Source: Variovorax sp. S12S4
Lineage (GTDB): Bacteria; Pseudomonadota; Gammaproteobacteria; Burkholderiales; Burkholderiaceae_C
Length of the DNA: 64,000 nucleotides
Assembly: GCF_023195515.1 (NCBI RefSeq)
Contig: NZ_JALPKR020000002.1
Location: 3,883,001-3,947,000 of the forward strand
Direction of reading: 5' to 3'
This document shows, in pieces, positions 51,743 to 60,817 of this stretch (position 1 is the first letter of the stretch; every line of letters starts with the position of its first letter). A program made the position numbers and the translations under genes. The notes beneath the pieces were generated by a model. It was given only the letters and a program-made list of their open reading frames with translations. It was not told the origin of the DNA and searched no databases.

Positions 51743-52830
51743 TTGAAAAACGGAACGATCGGGCGCCGCATGGCGGTCGCGGGGGTGCTACGCTTGCCGT
51801 GAGTGGCATTGCATTTGCGCAAATGAGCAGCGTGCAAATCTATGGCCGGATCTCTGCCGGCATCTCGCACACGACCGATCAAACCCGCGCCAGGACCGAG
51901 CTCGGCAACTACTTGCTGAATGGGTCCTATCTTGGGTTTCGCGGCAGCGAGGACCTCGGCGGAGGCCTGACAGCGATCTTCCGTCTCGAGACCAATATCG
52001 ACTCGGACACCGGTGAGGTGGGTTCCCGAGGGAAGTTCTGGCATCGCGAATCGACCGTCGGCCTTGCCAACGAGGCGTTCACGCTCACGCTCGGTCGCCA
52101 GTTCCATGCCTCGACGGACCGTGTCACTCGGAGCCTGGATGTCTTCAGTGTCAGCGGGGCGAGCCTGCACGTCACGCCGCTGGCGCTTTTCGGTGTCAAC
52201 AAGTTCGCAGGCAACGACTCGCGCAGCGACGACGTCATCAAGGTCCGGTGGGCCGGCCCGGCGGGAATCACCGCGGCCTTGAGCGCCGCGCCGAATGAAG
52301 GTTCCGGCCGAAGCATGGCTTTCGACCTGGCCCAGATCACCAATGTCTACACCATTGCCCTTTACGGCGTCACCTTCAGGTCGCCGACGCTTGCGGCAAC
52401 CGGTCGACATCCCGAACACACGGTACTCGGTGCAGGCGGTCAGCTTCGCCTGGGCAGCAGTGCGCGCCTCTACCTGAACGTGGCGCGGGCCACGCTCGAC
52501 GGTTCTGCGATCGGGCGACCGGAACAGACCAACACGCTGATCACACCAGGCTTCCGATACGACATGGCGCCGTTCATCTTCAAGTTCTCGTACACGCTGG
52601 ACAACGGCAAGAACGTCAACAACATGGCAGGGCGTGACGGCAAGAAGAAGACCGCGATTGCCGCCGTGGACTATCAACTCTCCCGGCGCACGGCACTGAG
52701 CTTTTCGCTCTTCAGCAACTCCTTCTCGGACGGGTACAGGCTCGACCCCGTCAACATTGCCGGACTGAGCCGGGACCCGTCGCGTGCTTCCACTTCCGGC
52801 TATGCCATCGGGGTCCGTCACGACTTCTGA
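51743..52830 (+). CDS. Gram-negative porin (frameshifted)
   Basis: 362 residues after one base is restored in the GGGGG run at 51781-51785. TTG at 51743 follows AGAGGAG. The signal peptide is KNGTIGRRMAVAGG then ATLAVSGIAFAQ. The mature barrel begins MSSVQIYGRISAGISHTTDQ, then YLGFRGSEDLGGGLTAIFRL, LGRQFHASTDRVTRSLDVFS and ends SGYAIGVRHDF with terminal phenylalanine. This is the trimeric beta-proteobacterial porin family (Porin_4). The signal peptide only appears after repair, supporting it. Confidence 0.85.
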
Positions 52831-52907
52831 GTTCCTTCGTTCGGCCTGAGCGGACAGACCCGCCCAGGGCGAAACGACCTTCCAATCGTTTGAAAAGAAA
52901 GACAGTC

Positions 52908-54324
52908 ATGGCCCTGCAAGGCAGTGTGAAAGTAATGGTGCCCTGCGGCTCCCTTTGGGTCAGGGGTCCGCGAGAGCGAAATTGAATACGGGCTTGCCAA
53001 GGGCGCCAATGTCATTGCTACGGACGCTGGTTCAACCGACAGTGGCGCAGCCTACCTCGCCCTCGGCAAATCCAAGAACAACCGCGGTGCGGTCAAGCGC
53101 GACTTGGGCATCCTGCTGCGCGCGCACGCCAAGACGGGCATCCCGATCATCGTCGGCACGGCGGGCCAGGCGGGCGGAGATCTCAACGTCGACTGGACCC
53201 GCGACATTCTTCTGGAGCTCGTGCAGGAGCTCGGCATCTCGCCGAAGATCGCGCTGCTGTACTCCGAACAGGAGAAGGCAAGCCTGAAGGCCTTCAACCG
53301 ACAAGGCAAGGTGCGGCCATTGCCGCCGCTGGGCCCGCTGGAGGATTCGGCCATCGAAGCCTGCGAGCACATCGTCGGCCTGATGGGCGTGGAGCCTTTC
53401 ATCGCCGCGCTTGAGGCGGGCGCGGACATCGTCATCGGCGGCAGGTCCACCGACACGGCCGTGCTGGCCAGCTATCCGATCTGGAAGGGCGCGCCGTGGG
53501 GAGCCTCGTGGCACGCCGGCAAGATTGCCGAATGCGGCGCGCAGTGCTGTCTCAATCCTGCCGACGGAGCCGGGGTTCTGCTGACCATCGATGGTGGCGG
53601 CTTCGAGGTGGAGCCCTTGTCCACGTCCAACCGTTGCACGCCGCACAGCGTGTCCAAGCACATGCTGTATGAAAACAGCGACCCGCACTATCTCCACGAA
53701 CCCGGTGGGATCCTAGACGTCACCGGAGCGGTGTATGCGCAGCGCGGCGAACGCACGGTCCGCGTGGAAGGTGCCAAGTGGGTGACGCAGCCCTACACGA
53801 TGAAGCTCGAAGGCGCGGCCGCTGGAAACTACCAGACGCTGATGCTCATCGGCATCCAGGATCCCGACGTTCTCAACAACGTCAACGCATTTCACGACCG
53901 CTTGCTGGAGGCGCTTTACGAACGCACCCGCAAGTCGATTCCGGCGGACGAGCTCGGTGAATTCCATATCTCGCTTCGCATGTATGGCTGGAACGCCGTG
54001 ACTGGCGATGTGCCGGTGAACGTTCCACCGCCACGGGAGATCGGCGTGCTGCTGGTTGCGACGGCCAGGACCCAGGAGCTGGCCAACGCGATCGCTCATG
54101 CATGCAACCCCTACTTCTTCCACTATCCGATGGTGATGAACAAGGAACTGCCGAGCTACGGCTTCGCCTTCAGCCCGGCCGACGTTCCTCGCGGCCAGGT
54201 CTTCGAATTCAAGCTCAACCATGTTGTCGCCGTCGACGACCCGCTGTCACTGGTCCGCATGGTCTGGCCGGACTACACGGATCGAAAGGCCATTGGGGCC
54301 GCAACGGAACCTGGAAGGAACTGA
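52908..54324 (+). CDS. AtuA-like acyclic terpene utilisation family protein (frameshifted)
   Basis: 471 residues from ATG at 52908 if one extra T is removed from TTT at 52954-52956. Start: VKVMVPCGSLG, then GVRESEIEYGLAKGANVIAT and DAGSTDSGAAYLALGKSK in the next frame. Further blocks are GIPIIVGTAGQAGGDLNVDW, GADIVIGGRSTDTAVLASYP, LNPADGAGVLLTIDGGGFEV and MYGWNAVTGDVPVNVPPPRE. AtuA/DUF1446 proteins act in degradation of acyclic terpenes and related acids; the reaction is unclear. DUF4387 follows three bases on, a usual pairing. Confidence 0.8.
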
Positions 54325-54327
54325 GTC

Positions 54328-54636
54328 ATGCCCAAGCTTCGTGAAGTCTGTCACCACATCCGCTCCAAGGTCGCCGGCCCGTTCTGGGTCACGGTGGACC
54401 TGTTCTTCGACGGGGAGGCAAAGTACAGAAAGTACCGCGACTGCGAAGAACTGTCCGCGGACCTCTTCCATCGGCTGTATGGCGTGGACCCGAGCCTGGT
54501 CAAGCGCATTCCGGTCGACTCGCTGCATGTCCTGAAGATCTCCTTTCCCCGTGCCAGCCCTCAAGGGGGAATGGTCGAGCGCGACATGCACTCCGGTCAG
54601 CAATACGTGCGATTGCTCGACATCGAACTGAACTAG
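54328..54636 (+). CDS. DUF4387 family protein
   Basis: 102 residues after AAGGAAC: LREVCHHIRSKVAGPFWVTV, DLFFDGEAKYRKYRDCEELS, FHRLYGVDPSLVKRIPVDSL and HVLKISFPRASPQGGMVERD, ending YVRLLDIELN. DUF4387 is nearly always encoded beside AtuA-like (DUF1446) proteins, so it is taken as a small partner subunit. No activity is known. Confidence 0.85.
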   Translation: MPKLREVCHHIRSKVAGPFWVTVDLFFDGEAKYRKYRDCEELSADLFHRLYGVDPSLVKRIPVDSLHVLKISFPRASPQGGMVERDMHSGQQYVRLLDIELN

Positions 54637-54704
54637 GCGGCAGGCCCGGGAGGCGTGCTGCTCGACGACGTGAGTCCGCGATGACAAGGAAGAAGGAGAC
54701 AGAG

Positions 54705-55688
54705 ATGAACCAACACCACGCGCAGCAAAGGCGGAAATTCGTTGCGGCTGCGCTTGGCAGCGCGATGCTGGGCACCGCATGGGGTTCAAGCTATCCGGAC
54801 AAGCCCATCAAGATGGTCCTTCCGGTCTCGCCCGGCTCCGCCATCGACACGACCGCGCGGCGGCTTGGCCCCGTGCTCGAAGGCCCGCTCGGCCAGCCGT
54901 TGGTCATCGACAACCGGCCAGGTTCTGCAGGCTTGATCGCGACCGCGCAGTTGGTTCGCAGCCCCGCTGACGGCTACACGCTGGCCATCGTGGCCTCGAC
55001 CCATTGCATCACGCCGCATCTCTACAAGGCCAGCTTCCATCCTGTTCAGGACGTGCAGCCTGTCGTCGCACTCACCTCGGGTCCGCTGATCTTCGTCGTG
55101 CATGCAAGCCTGCCCGCCAAGGACGTCCAGCAGTTCGTCTTGTATGCCCGTTCGCTTCCGGAGAAGCAGTCGGTCGCGATGGGCAACCCCGGCAACGGTA
55201 CGCCGCTCCACATCGCGGGCGCGCTGATGTCGCTAAAGGGCGGGTTCAAGGCACTCCATGTCGCATACAAAGGCATCGGTGCGTTCTCGACGGATCTGGC
55301 TGGCGGCCAGGTCGTGGCGGGGTTCCTTCCGCTGGTGGCCGCGGCGCCGCTGATCAAGTCCGGCCAGATCAGGGCCCTGGGCGTCAGCACGCTCAAGCGG
55401 CCGGCGGCATTGCCCGACGTGCCCACGCTGGCGGAGTCCGGGCTTCCAGACTTCGAGGTCGACGGCTGGTTGGCGCTGATTGCGCCGAAGGGAACGCCCT
55501 CGGCGATCGTCCAACGCCTCAATGGCGAATTCAACGCCGCACTTCGCACGCCGGAGTTCGAGCGTTTTGTCGCCGACAGCGGTGGTGCCGTCATCGGAGG
55601 CACGGTCAAGGACTGCGAGAGCCTGTTCCAGCGCGATTTCGCCGAGTACGGCCGGCTGATCGCCCAAGCCGGCATCAAGGCCGATTGA
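54705..55688 (+). CDS. Bug-type (TctC) solute receptor
   Basis: 327 residues, with AAGGAG before ATG 54705. Signal peptide about 1-28 (RRKFVAAALGSAMLGTAWGS). The family start is SYPDKPIKMVLPVSPGSAID, followed by LVIDNRPGSAGLIATAQLVR, ADGYTLAIVASTHCITPHLY, ALHVAYKGIGAFSTDLAGGQ and ALGVSTLKRPAALPDVPTLA. Bug receptors bind carboxylates in the periplasm. Tripartite TctA/TctB genes are absent here; the membrane partner may be the AbrB-type protein or the MFS transporter downstream. Confidence 0.9.
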   Translation: MNQHHAQQRRKFVAAALGSAMLGTAWGSSYPDKPIKMVLPVSPGSAIDTTARRLGPVLEGPLGQPLVIDNRPGSAGLIATAQLVRSPADGYTLAIVASTHCITPHLYKASFHPVQDVQPVVALTSGPLIFVVHASLPAKDVQQFVLYARSLPEKQSVAMGNPGNGTPLHIAGALMSLKGGFKALHVAYKGIGAFSTDLAGGQVVAGFLPLVAAAPLIKSGQIRALGVSTLKRPAALPDVPTLAESGLPDFEVDGWLALIAPKGTPSAIVQRLNGEFNAALRTPEFERFVADSGGAVIGGTVKDCESLFQRDFAEYGRLIAQAGIKAD

Positions 55689-55734
55689 GCGCTGCGGCAT
55701 CCGCATCGACCTCGGCAAGTCCACTCGCGACACC

Positions 55735-56795
55735 ATGCCACGCAAGAGAATCCTCCAATGGGCGCTGCTGATGGCGGGCGCGGGCGCGTCTGTCGTGCTG
55801 CTGCGCGCATTCCATGTTCCCGGTGCGGTGCTGTTGGGGCCGATGCTCGTGGCCGTCGGTTTTGCGCTGAGCGGGGCGGGCCTGGAGCTGAAGCCCGGCA
55901 TCTTCCTGCCCGTTCAAGCGGTTCTCGGCTGCATGGTCGCCTCCGTCGTCAGCCGGGACCTGCTGCAGCTGATTGCGGACCACTGGATGGTGGTGTTGGC
56001 AGTGAACGTGCTGAGCGTTGTTGCTGCAGGTGTCATTGCCGTGGTGTTCACGCGCAATGGCTGGTTGCCGGGTCAGTCCGCGATATGGGGACTGTCTCCC
56101 GGTGCGGCCTCGACCATGATGATGCTGGGAGAAGAGCGAGGGGCAGACCCCGGGTGATCGCCCTGATGCAGCACCTTCGCATCGTCGTCGTGACACTGAC
56201 GGCCGTCGCGGTTGCGGGGCTTGTCGGGGCGAGTGGCGGACCTGCCGCTTCGCCGCGGGCGACCGTGTTCCTCCCCGGTGCGGTGTCTGCCGATGTGATC
56301 GCGATCCTGGCAGCGCTCACCGCCGCAGGCGTTGCCGTCGCCATGGCAACCAAGTGGCGGCAGGCAGCGTTCTGGCTGCCCCTCGTCGTGGGCAGCGGAT
56401 TGCACCTGGCACACCTGGGCACCGTGCAGATTCCGGTGACCGTCGCGGCCGTCGCGTTCGCCTTCGGCGGCTGCTATGCGGGGCTGCGCTTCAACAGGAA
56501 GGTGCTGCTCGACAGCCTTCACCTGATGCCGGCGATGCTCCTCGGAATCCTTTTGATGACCGGCTCGTGCATCGCGCTGATGTGGCCGATTCTTCGCTCG
56601 TTCGGAGGCATCGATGCGCTCACGGCCTTCCTCGCCATCATGCCCGGGGGCATCGATGCCGCCGTGGCAGTGGCGCATGGCATGCATGCCTCGGTGCCGG
56701 TGATTCTTGCGGTGCAGGTGATGCGGCTCATTGTCGTCACGATCCTCGCGCCCCAGATGGCGCGGCTCGCGTCCAGATGTTGCAAACCCAGGTAA
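55735..56795 (+). CDS. AbrB-type membrane protein (frameshifted)
   Basis: 353 residues after one base is restored in CCCC at 56148-56151. Two repeats of about five membrane helices each: HVPGAVLLGPMLVAVGFALS, VQAVLGCMVASVVSRDLLQL and IWGLSPGAASTMMMLGEERG in the first half, then FWLPLVVGSGLHLAHLGTVQ, LLGILLMTGSCIALMWPILR and AFLAIMPGGIDAAVAVAHGM in the second. The PGG and PGA motifs pair across the halves. The family, once named after ammonia monooxygenase, is a transporter-like membrane protein of unknown substrate. Confidence 0.8.
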
Positions 56796-56891
56796 CTCGG
56801 ATGAAGAACAAGAAAAGCGCTCGAGCGTGTCTGGAACTCCCTCTTTGCCACAGGCGCGGCCGCCACCACAACGCTGAAAAGGTATCAAGCA

Positions 56892-58145
56892 ATGGCCACC
56901 CGAAATCCTGAAATCAACCGCTTCAACAAGAAGGCTGCGTTCTTCGTGGCACTGGCGATGTTCGCCCAAGAGTCGGTCTGGAACTTCTACGATGCGCAGG
57001 TTCCCGCCTCGCTCAGGCAGTACATCAGCAGCGCTGCTGTCATCGGCCTGCTGATGGGCGTGGACAACCTGCTCGGAATCTTCGTCCAGCCCTGGATGGC
57101 GCACATGTCCGACCAGCACAAGGTCAAGGGCGGCAACCGCTTTCGCTTCCTGCTCATCGGTGCACCCGTGGCCGCGGTTCTCTTCGCGCTGATTCCCTGG
57201 GCCGTCTCCTTCGAGATGCTGCTGGTCGCGATGATCGGCTTCGCATTCGTCGCCAACGGGTTCAAGTCCATCGCGGAGTCGCTCACGGCCGACTACCAGG
57301 CACCGAACCATCGAAGCAAGGGCAACGCGGTGGCCCGCATCGGCGTGGCGCTGACGATCCTCGCGTCGGCCGCCATCAGCTTCATCGTGGTGGACAAGGA
57401 TTTGCGGCTGGCATTCTTCATTCCGGCAGTGCTCCTGGTCATCGGCATGTACATCGCGTGCAGGGGGCTTTCCTCGCAAGTGGCGCACAGCCCGGTGCAG
57501 GACGCCGACGATCACGCGCAGCTCAATCTCAAGGAGCTGGTGCTGGATGTCTTCACTTCACCCGACAAGCGCCGGCTGCTGGTCCTGCTTGCCGTGTTCG
57601 GCGCGAACGGCACCTGGACCGCGATCCGCTCGCAGCTGACGCCCTATGTGATGGAGGTGCTGGACCTTTCGCGCGGCACCGCGGGCTCCATCGGCTTCCC
57701 GGCCGGGATTGCGTTCCTCGTGGCCGCAATACCGGTGGCCATCATTGCCGATCGCACGAGCCGTGCCGTGGTCTGCATGCTCGGCATGATCGTCGTCGCC
57801 CTCGGCTGCGTGGCCGTCTTCTTCGCGACGAGCACGGTGCAGGTCGCGGCGGCCATGGCATTGGTCGCGGTCGGATGGGCCGCCTTCGCGATCAATGCGG
57901 TCGCGATCCTCTGGAGCATCGTGCCGAACCAGAGATACCTCGGCACCTACACGGGCATGTACTGGACCGCCGCGGCCATCGGCCAGACGCTGATGCCGGC
58001 CTTCCTCGGCCTGCTGGTCGACCTGACCGCATGGCGCTACATGATGCTGCATGCCGCCGTGCTGTCTTGCCTGTCCGCATTGCTGATGCTGAAGGTCGTG
58101 CGCGGTTCCGCGCCGCGGCCTCGCGAACAGGTGGAGGGCGCCTGA
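56892..58145 (+). CDS. MFS transporter
   Basis: 417 residues with about twelve membrane segments: FFVALAMFAQESVWNFYDAQ, SSAAVIGLLMGVDNLLGIFV, RFLLIGAPVAAVLFALIPWA, LLVLLAVFGANGTWTAIRSQ and IGQTLMPAFLGLLVDLTAWR. WMAHMSDQHKVKGGNRFRF is the cytoplasmic loop 2-3 (D-x-x-x-x-G/R-R pattern), as in SLC45/sugar-type MFS proteins. It should carry the compound degraded by the neighbouring enzymes or an intermediate. It starts 97 bases after the AbrB-type gene. Confidence 0.8.
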   Translation: MATRNPEINRFNKKAAFFVALAMFAQESVWNFYDAQVPASLRQYISSAAVIGLLMGVDNLLGIFVQPWMAHMSDQHKVKGGNRFRFLLIGAPVAAVLFALIPWAVSFEMLLVAMIGFAFVANGFKSIAESLTADYQAPNHRSKGNAVARIGVALTILASAAISFIVVDKDLRLAFFIPAVLLVIGMYIACRGLSSQVAHSPVQDADDHAQLNLKELVLDVFTSPDKRRLLVLLAVFGANGTWTAIRSQLTPYVMEVLDLSRGTAGSIGFPAGIAFLVAAIPVAIIADRTSRAVVCMLGMIVVALGCVAVFFATSTVQVAAAMALVAVGWAAFAINAVAILWSIVPNQRYLGTYTGMYWTAAAIGQTLMPAFLGLLVDLTAWRYMMLHAAVLSCLSALLMLKVVRGSAPRPREQVEGA

Positions 58146-58153
58146 GCCTCGTC

Positions 58154-59149
58154 ATGAAGCAGTTCGAATTCACGACGCTGAAGCTCTTCATGGCGGTCGC
58201 CGATGGAGGCAGCCTGACGGCGGCCGCCGACAAGTGCAACATCGCCATTGCCGCGTTGAGCAAGCGGATCTCCGACCTCGAGGCATCGGCCGGCACGCGC
58301 TTCTTCGAGCGGCGGGCCCGAGGCATGTCGCTCACGCCGGCCGGCCGGGCGCTGCTGCAGCATGCGCGCGAGATCATCTACGGCGTCGAGCGCATGCAAA
58401 GCGACCTGCTGCTCTATTCCCGCGGCATCCACGGACTGCTGCGGATCGCGGCGACCGCATCGGCCGTCGCGGAGTTCCTTCCGCAGGAGCTGCAGTCGTT
58501 CTCGCACGCACACCCCGGCGTTGCCATCGACCTGTCGGAAGGCACGAGCCAGAAGGTCGTGGAGGCGGTGCTGGACGGGCGGGCCGACCTCGGGATCTTT
58601 CTGGAGCCGGTCGCGGGCAGCGGGTTGGTCACGTTTCCGTACCGCCGCGACGCCCTCTGCATCGTCGTGCCCAGGGGCCACGCGCTCGCGGGGCGGGGAC
58701 GCGTTCGATTTGCAGACACCCTGGACTACGACCACATCGGCACCCAGACCCAGAGCTCGCTGAGCCAGAAGCTCATGGCCGAGGGCGGTGTGGACTACCG
58801 CGTTCGCATCCGTGTCGGCAGCGTCGATGCGGCCTGCAGGATGGTCCATGCGGGGCTGGGAATCTGCATCGCGCCGAGGCTGATCGTCGAGAACTACCAG
58901 GACTGCTTCTCGATCGCGCTCATCGAGCTCGACGAGCCCTGGGCCGCGCGCCAGATGCGGGTGGGCGCGCGCTCGAAGCAGGGCCTCAGCGGCGCGGCCC
59001 GGGCCTTTCTGCGCTGCTGCGTCGAGGCAGGCGAGGCGGAGCTTTCGCGTAGCGCGAAAGACCTGTCGCACGAAGCTAAACACGCCGGCGCGCCCCATTC
59101 CTACGATCCAGTCTTTGCCAATGAAGACCCGGAGACAGCGCATGAATGA
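58154..59149 (+). CDS. LysR-family transcriptional regulator
   Basis: 331 residues. Winged HTH at 1-65: FTTLKLFMAVADGGSLTAAA, DKCNIAIAALSKRISDLEAS and GTRFFERRARGMSLTPAGRA. Effector domain from about 95: LLRIAATASAVAEFLPQELQ, LGIFLEPVAGSGLVTFPYRR and VDAACRMVHAGLGICIAPRL. The C-terminal 35 residues extend past the family end. It begins nine bases after the MFS gene and overlaps the hydantoinase B start by eight bases. It likely controls this cluster in response to the substrate. Confidence 0.9.
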   Translation: MKQFEFTTLKLFMAVADGGSLTAAADKCNIAIAALSKRISDLEASAGTRFFERRARGMSLTPAGRALLQHAREIIYGVERMQSDLLLYSRGIHGLLRIAATASAVAEFLPQELQSFSHAHPGVAIDLSEGTSQKVVEAVLDGRADLGIFLEPVAGSGLVTFPYRRDALCIVVPRGHALAGRGRVRFADTLDYDHIGTQTQSSLSQKLMAEGGVDYRVRIRVGSVDAACRMVHAGLGICIAPRLIVENYQDCFSIALIELDEPWAARQMRVGARSKQGLSGAARAFLRCCVEAGEAELSRSAKDLSHEAKHAGAPHSYDPVFANEDPETAHE

Positions 59150-60817
59150 GCAAGCAGATGGCATCGATGCCATCACCTTGGAGATCTGGTGGAGCCGGCT
59201 CGTGGCGATCGTCGACGAGGGCGCGACCGCGCTTCTTCGCACGGCCTTCTCGACGATCGTTCGGGAGTCCAACGACTTTGCCACCGTGCTGACGAACCTG
59301 CGCGGAGAGTCGATCGCCGAGTGCAGCGGCGGCATCCCGGCCTTCGCGGGCATCATCCCGCGGACGGTCCGGGCCATGCTCGAGAAGTTTCCGCTCGGAA
59401 CATGGCGCGAAGGCGATTGCGTCCTTACCAACAATCCCTGGATCGCCACCGGGCATCTGCCGGACATCACGGTCGTGAGCCCGGTGTTCCACCAGGGGCG
59501 CATCGTCGGCTTCGCCGGCTGCGCCGCGCACTCGCCTGACGTCGGCGGCAACCTGTCGGCCACCTGTCGGGATCTTTTCGAGGAAGGCGTGTGCATTCCG
59601 CCGATGCATCTGTATAGCGCCGGCGAACGCAACGAGCCCTTCTTGGAGCTGTTCCTGAGCAACGTGCGGCTGCCGGAGCAGGTGCTCGGCGATCTGGAGG
59701 CCCAGTGCACGGCGAACCGGGTCTGCTGCGAACGCGCGGCCGACTTCCTGCACGACAGCGGCGAGCCCGACTTCGAACGCCTTGCCGCGGCCGTGCTGGA
59801 CAAGGCCGACGCGGCGATGCGCAAGGCGATCGCGGCCATTCCCGATGGCCACTATGTCTCGGCCATCAAGGCCGACGGTTTTCCGGGGCATCCGACCCGC
59901 ATCCAATGCGCGATCACCGTCGCGGGCGACAGCATGGTGGTGGACTACGACGGCACTTCGGCGCAGGTCGACAAGGGCACGAACTGCACGATCAACTACA
60001 CGCGGGCCTACTCGGTCTACCCGATCAAGTGCGCGGTGGATCCGCTCACGCGCAGGAACGAGGGCTCCTACAGGGCCATCGAGGTACGGGCGCCCGAGCG
60101 CAGCATCGTGAACGCGCAATACCCGGCGGCAGTCGCCGCGCGCCACCTGACCGGGCATCTGCTTTCATGCGCGATCTACCAGGCCCTCGGCCAGGTCATT
60201 CCGCAACAGGTCATTGCCGACAGCGGCGGCGCACCGGCCTTCCGGCTGGGCTTCGCAGGCGTGAACGATGCGGGCGAGCGCTTCGGCCAGATCCTGTTCG
60301 CCAGCGGCGGCATGGGTGCGTCGGTCAGGCAGGATGGCCTCTCCACGACGGCCTTTCCGACCAACTCGGGTGCCGGAAGCATCGAGGCGCTCGAGGCGGT
60401 GGTGCCGCTGCTCGTCACGCGCAAGGAGTATCGGCAGGACTCCGGTGGCCCCGGCCGCTTCCGCGGCGGCCTGGGCCAGGAGTGCATCGTCCAGAGCCTT
60501 GCGGCGCGGCCCGTGATGATGGGGATGCTCGGCGACCGAGAGTCGCATCCCGCGCTGGGCCTGCACGGCGGCATGCCGGGTGCGGTGGCACAGGTGATCC
60601 TGCCCGACGGCTCCTCTGCGAGCCTCAAGTCGCAATTCACGCTGAGGCCCGCGGGCCGCGTGGTGATCCGGTTTGCCGGCGGGGAGGGTTCGGGAATCCG
60701 GCGCAGCGGGACATCGCCGCAGTGGTGGCAGACGTGGCGGATGGCTTCGTCTCCGCGGAGCAGGTCCGCGAGGTCTATCCGCAGGCCTCCGGGCAGTTGC
60801 ATGGAGATGGACGATGA
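59142..60817 (+). CDS. hyuB: Hydantoinase B / 5-oxoprolinase beta subunit (frameshifted)
   Basis: 558 residues after one base is restored in GGGG at 60681-60684. Family blocks: IDAITLEIWWSRLVAIVDEG, VRESNDFATVLTNLRGESIA, TNNPWIATGHLPDITVVSPV, FAGCAAHSPDVGGN, YDGTSAQVDKGTNCTINYTR and ESHPALGLHGGMPGAVAQV. Without repair the frame runs antilogically into the next gene; with it, it ends SGQLHGDGR in an ATGA overlap with the A subunit. With HyuA it hydrolyses a cyclic amide (hydantoin, oxoproline) or acts as an acetone-carboxylase-like enzyme. Confidence 0.85.
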
